A stretch of 64,000 nucleotides of DNA, taken from the NCBI RefSeq assembly GCF_050529585.1, contig NZ_CP172882.1:186001-250000 (forward strand), written 5' to 3'. Positions within the stretch are counted from its first letter, which is position 1. Each line of letters begins with the position of its first letter. Shown here in pieces: positions 60,116-64,000 of this stretch. Source of the DNA: Enterococcus_D sp050529585 (GTDB lineage Bacteria; Bacillota; Bacilli; Lactobacillales; Enterococcaceae). The position numbers were made by a program, and so were the translations under genes. The notes under the pieces were generated by a model that was given only the letters and a program-made list of their open reading frames with translations, was not told the origin of the DNA and did no database searches.

Positions 60116-60478
60116 ATGGCTGTAAAAATTCAAACCTCATCAGGTATTATTGAAATCAGCAACGACGTCATCGCAACAGTAGTTGGCGGTGCAGCAACAG
60201 ATGTATTTGGTATCGTTGGGATGGCAAGCAAGAAACAAATTAAAGATAACATCAATGAAATTTTACGTAAAGAAAATTATGCGCGTGGTGTCGTGATCCG
60301 CCAAGAAGAAAACGGCATTGCAGTAGATGTATACACGATCGTCAGCTATGGAACCAAAATTTCCGAAGTGTCCCGCAACGTGCAGGAAAAAGTGAAATAC
60401 AACTTAGAAACAATGCTAGGTGTATCCGCAAATTCGGTCAATGTATTTGTTCAAGGCGTACGTGTACTGCCAGATTAG
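60116..60478 (+). CDS. Asp23/Gls24 family protein (YloU)
   Basis: 120 aa. Gls24-like: GIIEISNDVIATVVGGAATDVFGIVGMAS at the N terminus and VNVFVQGVRVLPD at the end. Small cytoplasmic or membrane-associated protein linked to envelope and alkaline stress. AAGGAGG before the start. Upstream partner of fakA in most Firmicutes. Confidence 0.93.
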   Translation: MAVKIQTSSGIIEISNDVIATVVGGAATDVFGIVGMASKKQIKDNINEILRKENYARGVVIRQEENGIAVDVYTIVSYGTKISEVSRNVQEKVKYNLETMLGVSANSVNVFVQGVRVLPD

Positions 60479-60524
60479 GCAAGGGATCCGTTCATGGCGG
60501 ATGATTTTAAGGAGGACTATCTAA

Positions 60525-62207
60525 GTGAAGGTAACGAATATCAGCGCAAGTCAGTTTCAAGAAATGGTACAGGCAGGCGCGTCTCGTCTACAAGTAAATG
60601 CAGAGTTTGTCAACTCATTAAATGTTTTTCCTGTTCCTGATGGCGACACAGGAACCAATATGAATCTATCAATGACAAGCGGTGCCAAAGCAGTATCTGA
60701 TGCCACATCAGAAAAAGTCGGCGAATTGGCAGCCACATTATCAAAGGGCTTATTGATGGGCGCGCGGGGGAATTCCGGCGTGATTTTGTCACAATTATTC
60801 CGTGGTTTTTCTAAAGCGATCCCGACGGTGGAGACATTGGCTGCACCAGAATTGGCACAAGCTTTTACGCACGGTGTAGAAACAGCCTATAAAGCGGTGA
60901 TGAAACCAGTCGAAGGTACGATTTTGACGGTTGCCAGGATTGCTGCTGAATACGGTGAAAAGAAAGCCCAAAACAGTGATGACTGCATCGAAGTCATGCA
61001 AGCTGTCGTTCACGGTGCCAAACGCGCTTTGGCAAAAACCCCTGATTTATTGCCCGTCTTGAAAGAGGTCGGTGTCGTAGATAGTGGTGGACAAGGTTTA
61101 CTATTCATTTATGAAGGTTTCTTAAATGCTTTGACTGGCGACTATCAAGCAGATGAAGTGTTTGAACCAACGCCAGCAGCGATGGATGAAATGGTCAATG
61201 CGGAACATCATCGCAGTGTCCAAGGCCACATGGCAACTGAAGATATCACATTTGGCTATTGTACTGAGATCATGGTCAAAATCGGTGAAGGACCAACTGT
61301 GGATAGTGAATTCGATTATGATACATTCCGTAATTACTTGAACGAATTAGGCGATTCTTTATTGGTAGTCAACGATGATGAAATCATCAAAGTGCACGTG
61401 CATACTGAACATCCGGGCGAAGTGATGAATTATGGCCAAAAATTTGGTTCATTGATCAAAATCAAAGTGGATAATATGCGTTTGCAGCATGAAACGATCC
61501 TAGAACATGACCATCAAGCACATGAAGCAACACCTGCACCACGTCCTCGGACACCTTATGCAATCATTGCAATTGCGGCTGGCGAGGGACTAAAACAATT
61601 GTTTACCAGTCTTGGGTCTGCTTATGTGATCAGTGGTGGACAAACCATGAATCCAAGTACAGAAGATATTTTGTCAGCTGTAAAAGAAGTCAATGCGGAC
61701 CAAGTGATCATATTGCCAAATAACAAAAATATTTTCATGGCCGCGCAACAAGCAGCGGAAGTGGCAGATGTGCCAGTTGCAGTTGTGGAAACTCGGACGA
61801 TTTCTCAAGGGATGACAGCAATGCTGGCTTTCCATGAACAATCAAGTCTTGACGAGAACAAACAAGCGATGACAGAAGTCCTTGCAAGTGTGACAAGTGG
61901 TTCTGTGACCCATGCGATTCGCAACACTTCCATTGATGGTATTGAAATCACTGAAGGTGATTTCTTAGGTATGGTTGATGGCAAGATCGTTGTATCAGTA
62001 CCAGATCGTTTTTCTGCTTCTATGACGACATTACAAAAAATGATCACAGAAGATACAGAAATCGTGACGCTTATGATTGGTGAAGAAGGCAAAGCCAAAG
62101 AAGCAAACAAAATCGAAGAAGCGATTTTAGCACTACACCCAGAGATCGAAGTGGAGATCCATCAAGGAGATCAACCAGTTTATCCGTATCTCTTCTCAGC
62201 AGAATAA
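60525..62207 (+). CDS. fakA: Fatty acid kinase, catalytic subunit FakA (DAK2 family)
   Basis: 560 aa, GTG start behind AAGGAGG. N-terminal DhaL-like ATP domain with NVFPVPDGDTGTNMN (Asp residues binding Mg at about 39-41) and ARGNSGVILSQLFRG; then a middle domain and a C-terminal DegV-like part. Phosphorylates fatty acids held by FakB, for incorporation through PlsX/PlsY. Sits before recG as in other Firmicutes. Confidence 0.93.
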   Translation: MKVTNISASQFQEMVQAGASRLQVNAEFVNSLNVFPVPDGDTGTNMNLSMTSGAKAVSDATSEKVGELAATLSKGLLMGARGNSGVILSQLFRGFSKAIPTVETLAAPELAQAFTHGVETAYKAVMKPVEGTILTVARIAAEYGEKKAQNSDDCIEVMQAVVHGAKRALAKTPDLLPVLKEVGVVDSGGQGLLFIYEGFLNALTGDYQADEVFEPTPAAMDEMVNAEHHRSVQGHMATEDITFGYCTEIMVKIGEGPTVDSEFDYDTFRNYLNELGDSLLVVNDDEIIKVHVHTEHPGEVMNYGQKFGSLIKIKVDNMRLQHETILEHDHQAHEATPAPRPRTPYAIIAIAAGEGLKQLFTSLGSAYVISGGQTMNPSTEDILSAVKEVNADQVIILPNNKNIFMAAQQAAEVADVPVAVVETRTISQGMTAMLAFHEQSSLDENKQAMTEVLASVTSGSVTHAIRNTSIDGIEITEGDFLGMVDGKIVVSVPDRFSASMTTLQKMITEDTEIVTLMIGEEGKAKEANKIEEAILALHPEIEVEIHQGDQPVYPYLFSAE

Positions 62208-62320
62208 CAAGCATTGGCAGGCGGGGGCAAAAGTCGGACAACGATTTTTGCGCCGCCTTTTTGTCTGATTGGAAGCAACCGCAATCTGCACAAACGAATA
62301 ACAGATGAAAGGAGATATCT

Positions 62321-64000
62321 ATGCTGAAGCAACCATTGACTGTGCTGAAAGGCGTCGGCGAAAAGCGCGCCCAAGATCTTGCGCGTCTAGGGATCGAAAC
62401 CATCGAAGATTTATTGAAATACTATCCTTTTCGATATGAAGATATTCAAGAACGGCAACTAGCAGAGATCCAAGACCAAGAAAAAGTCACGATCAAAGGC
62501 ATCGTTGTCTCACCACCGGTGGTCAATCGATTTGGCTATAAGAAGAGCCGTCTGCAATTTCGCATGATGCAAGACCATGACGTGTTCAATGTCTCGTTCT
62601 TTAATCAACCTTATCTAAAGGACAAAGTGGAATTATCAGAAGAAATTGCCGTATATGGCAAATGGGATGCCAACCGCAAAGCTTTGACTGGGATGAAAAT
62701 CATTGGCAGCAAAAGCGATGAAGAGTTTGCGCCAATCTATCACGTCAATAAATCAGTGCGCCAGAGTGTCTTGATTGAACTGATCAAACAAGCATTTGCC
62801 GATTTTGGTGATCAAATTCCCGAAATCTTACCGCAAAGTTTGATTGAGAAATATCGCTTGATGAATCGTGGAGCAGCGATGTTTGCGATGCATTTTCCCA
62901 AACAACCACAGGATAGTCATCAAGCCAAACGCCGGGTCATTTTTGAAGAGTTTTTTCTTTTTCAAATGCAGATCCAAGGATTAAAACGCAGTGAAAAAGA
63001 TGCAAAAAATGGGTTGGTGATCGATTATGACGTGCAACGTCTCAAACGATTTACCCGCCAATTGCCCTTTGAACTGACAAATGCCCAAAAACGGGTCACC
63101 AACGAGATCTGTCATGACTTAAAGAGTCCGCTGCATATGCAACGGCTGTTGCAAGGGGATGTGGGAAGCGGCAAAACAGTCGTTGCGGCGATTGCCTTAT
63201 ATGCTACGATGACTGCAGGGTTTCAAGGTGCGCTAATGGTGCCCACAGAAATCTTGGCGCAACAACATCTTGAAAGTTTGAATCAATTATTCGATCCGTT
63301 GGAAGTTCGCACTGCCCTTTTAACAGGGTCGACAAAGACCAAAGAACGCCGTGCGATCCTTGCTGAATTAGCTGCTGGAGAGATCGACATTGTTGTGGGG
63401 ACCCATGCACTGATCCAAGAAGGCGTCGAATTTGCCCATTTAGGTCTGGTGATCACAGATGAACAGCACCGATTTGGTGTGAATCAGCGAAAAGTATTGC
63501 GGGAAAAGGGGTATTCTCCAGATGTCTTGTTTATGACTGCGACCCCAATTCCGCGGACTTTAGCGATTACCGCATATGGTGAAATGGATGTCTCGATCAT
63601 TGATGAAATGCCAGCCGGGCGCATACCGGTTGAGACCCGCTGGGTACGGCCGCCTCAGTTTGAATCGATACTAGAGTGGGCCCAAAGAGAATTGGCAGCA
63701 GGACACCAAATGTATGTGATTTGTCCGCTGATCGAAGAATCTGAAATGTTGGATGTCAAAAATGCGACGGAGATTTTTGAGCAGTTGCAAAGTTACTTTG
63801 CACCGACGTATCAAGTCGGGATGCTGCATGGCAAAATGAAAAACCATGAGAAAGATGCAATCATGGCTTCTTTCAAAGAAAATGAGTTGCAGATTTTGGT
63901 CTCGACGACTGTCATCGAAGTCGGCGTCAATGTACCAAATGCCACGGTCATGTTGATCATTGATGCGGATCGCTTCGGGTTGGCCCAGTTGCATCAATTG
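62321..64000 (+). CDS. recG: ATP-dependent DNA helicase RecG, N-terminal 560 codons (3' end outside window)
   Basis: Open to the window end from ATG 62321, behind AAAGGAG. Family length is about 680 aa, so the last fifth is cut off. Wedge domain (VTIKGIVVSPPVV), Walker A GDVGSGKT at 279-286, DEQH box at 380-383, then TATPIPRTL and the final RFGLAQLHQL leading to motif VI. Unwinds stalled forks and Holliday junctions. Confidence 0.97.
   Translation, partial: MLKQPLTVLKGVGEKRAQDLARLGIETIEDLLKYYPFRYEDIQERQLAEIQDQEKVTIKGIVVSPPVVNRFGYKKSRLQFRMMQDHDVFNVSFFNQPYLKDKVELSEEIAVYGKWDANRKALTGMKIIGSKSDEEFAPIYHVNKSVRQSVLIELIKQAFADFGDQIPEILPQSLIEKYRLMNRGAAMFAMHFPKQPQDSHQAKRRVIFEEFFLFQMQIQGLKRSEKDAKNGLVIDYDVQRLKRFTRQLPFELTNAQKRVTNEICHDLKSPLHMQRLLQGDVGSGKTVVAAIALYATMTAGFQGALMVPTEILAQQHLESLNQLFDPLEVRTALLTGSTKTKERRAILAELAAGEIDIVVGTHALIQEGVEFAHLGLVITDEQHRFGVNQRKVLREKGYSPDVLFMTATPIPRTLAITAYGEMDVSIIDEMPAGRIPVETRWVRPPQFESILEWAQRELAAGHQMYVICPLIEESEMLDVKNATEIFEQLQSYFAPTYQVGMLHGKMKNHEKDAIMASFKENELQILVSTTVIEVGVNVPNATVMLIIDADRFGLAQLHQL

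Noticed and set aside
1..64000. CRISPR arrays, tRNA or rRNA genes, prophage or restriction-modification genes
   Set aside because: No regularly spaced repeats, no cloverleaf-like or rRNA-like stretches and no such proteins were found on either strand.

Overview
This window looks like the chromosome of a low-GC Firmicute of the order Lactobacillales, most probably the genus Enterococcus. The ribosomal cluster runs rplO-secY-adk-infA with no map gene between adk and infA, Rgg-type regulators and a YfhO membrane protein are present, and the nucleoside uptake genes form a BmpA/NupABC set. Moderate GC in the housekeeping genes would suit the higher-GC enterococci (E. casseliflavus/gallinarum side); the species is inference. 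No rRNA, tRNA, CRISPR array or intact insertion sequence was found.

Layout. 1-3.4 kb: end of a MarR regulator followed by two ring-cleaving dioxygenases, a flavin reductase and an esterase, resembling the MhqR/quinone-stress operons of Bacillus and Staphylococcus. 3.6-6.5 kb: three separate oxidoreductase genes (NAD(P)-binding protein, aldo/keto reductase, LLM flavoprotein). 6.5-8.5 kb: an AT-rich accessory patch with a small membrane protein, an Rgg-like regulator and, divergent from it, tiny peptide reading frames with a good ribosome binding site. 8.5-12 kb: guaA, coaA and an rRNA methyltransferase. 12.1-23.7 kb: a nucleoside salvage region: LacI-type regulator, then pdp-deoC-cdd-bmpA-nupABC and deoB-punA-deoD. 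23.8-28 kb: alcohol dehydrogenase, SGNH hydrolase, gpmA, a serine-recombinase homologue with an altered active site, and rpiA. 28.1-32.8 kb: the str operon (rpsL-rpsG-fusA-tuf) behind a strong promoter and a structured leader. 32.8-36.5 kb: MocR regulator plus nitroreductase, divergent from a pyridoxal/HMP kinase and an ECF S component. 36.5-50.8 kb: the S10-spc-alpha cluster. 50.9-54.4 kb: the ECF energizing module (ecfA1-ecfA2-ecfT) and truA, with a strongly folded intergenic RNA. 54.4-59.5 kb: MFS transporter divergent from a second Rgg-like regulator, then yfhO. 59.6-64 kb: rpmB divergent from an Asp23-family gene, fakA and the start of recG.

How it fits together. The nucleoside genes import nucleosides, split them to base and (deoxy)ribose-1-phosphate, and feed the sugar through DeoB and DeoC to central metabolism; rpiA and gpmA lie nearby. 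The S component at 35.9 kb probably uses the EcfA1A2T module encoded at 51 kb. Most of the window is conserved housekeeping sequence. The least explained parts are the Rgg/peptide patch (7.0-8.3 kb), the ecfT-truA RNA (53.5-53.63 kb), the terminator-like hairpin in the rpsL leader, and the recombinase-like protein at 26.6-27.2 kb. I did not find a clearly new multi-gene system.
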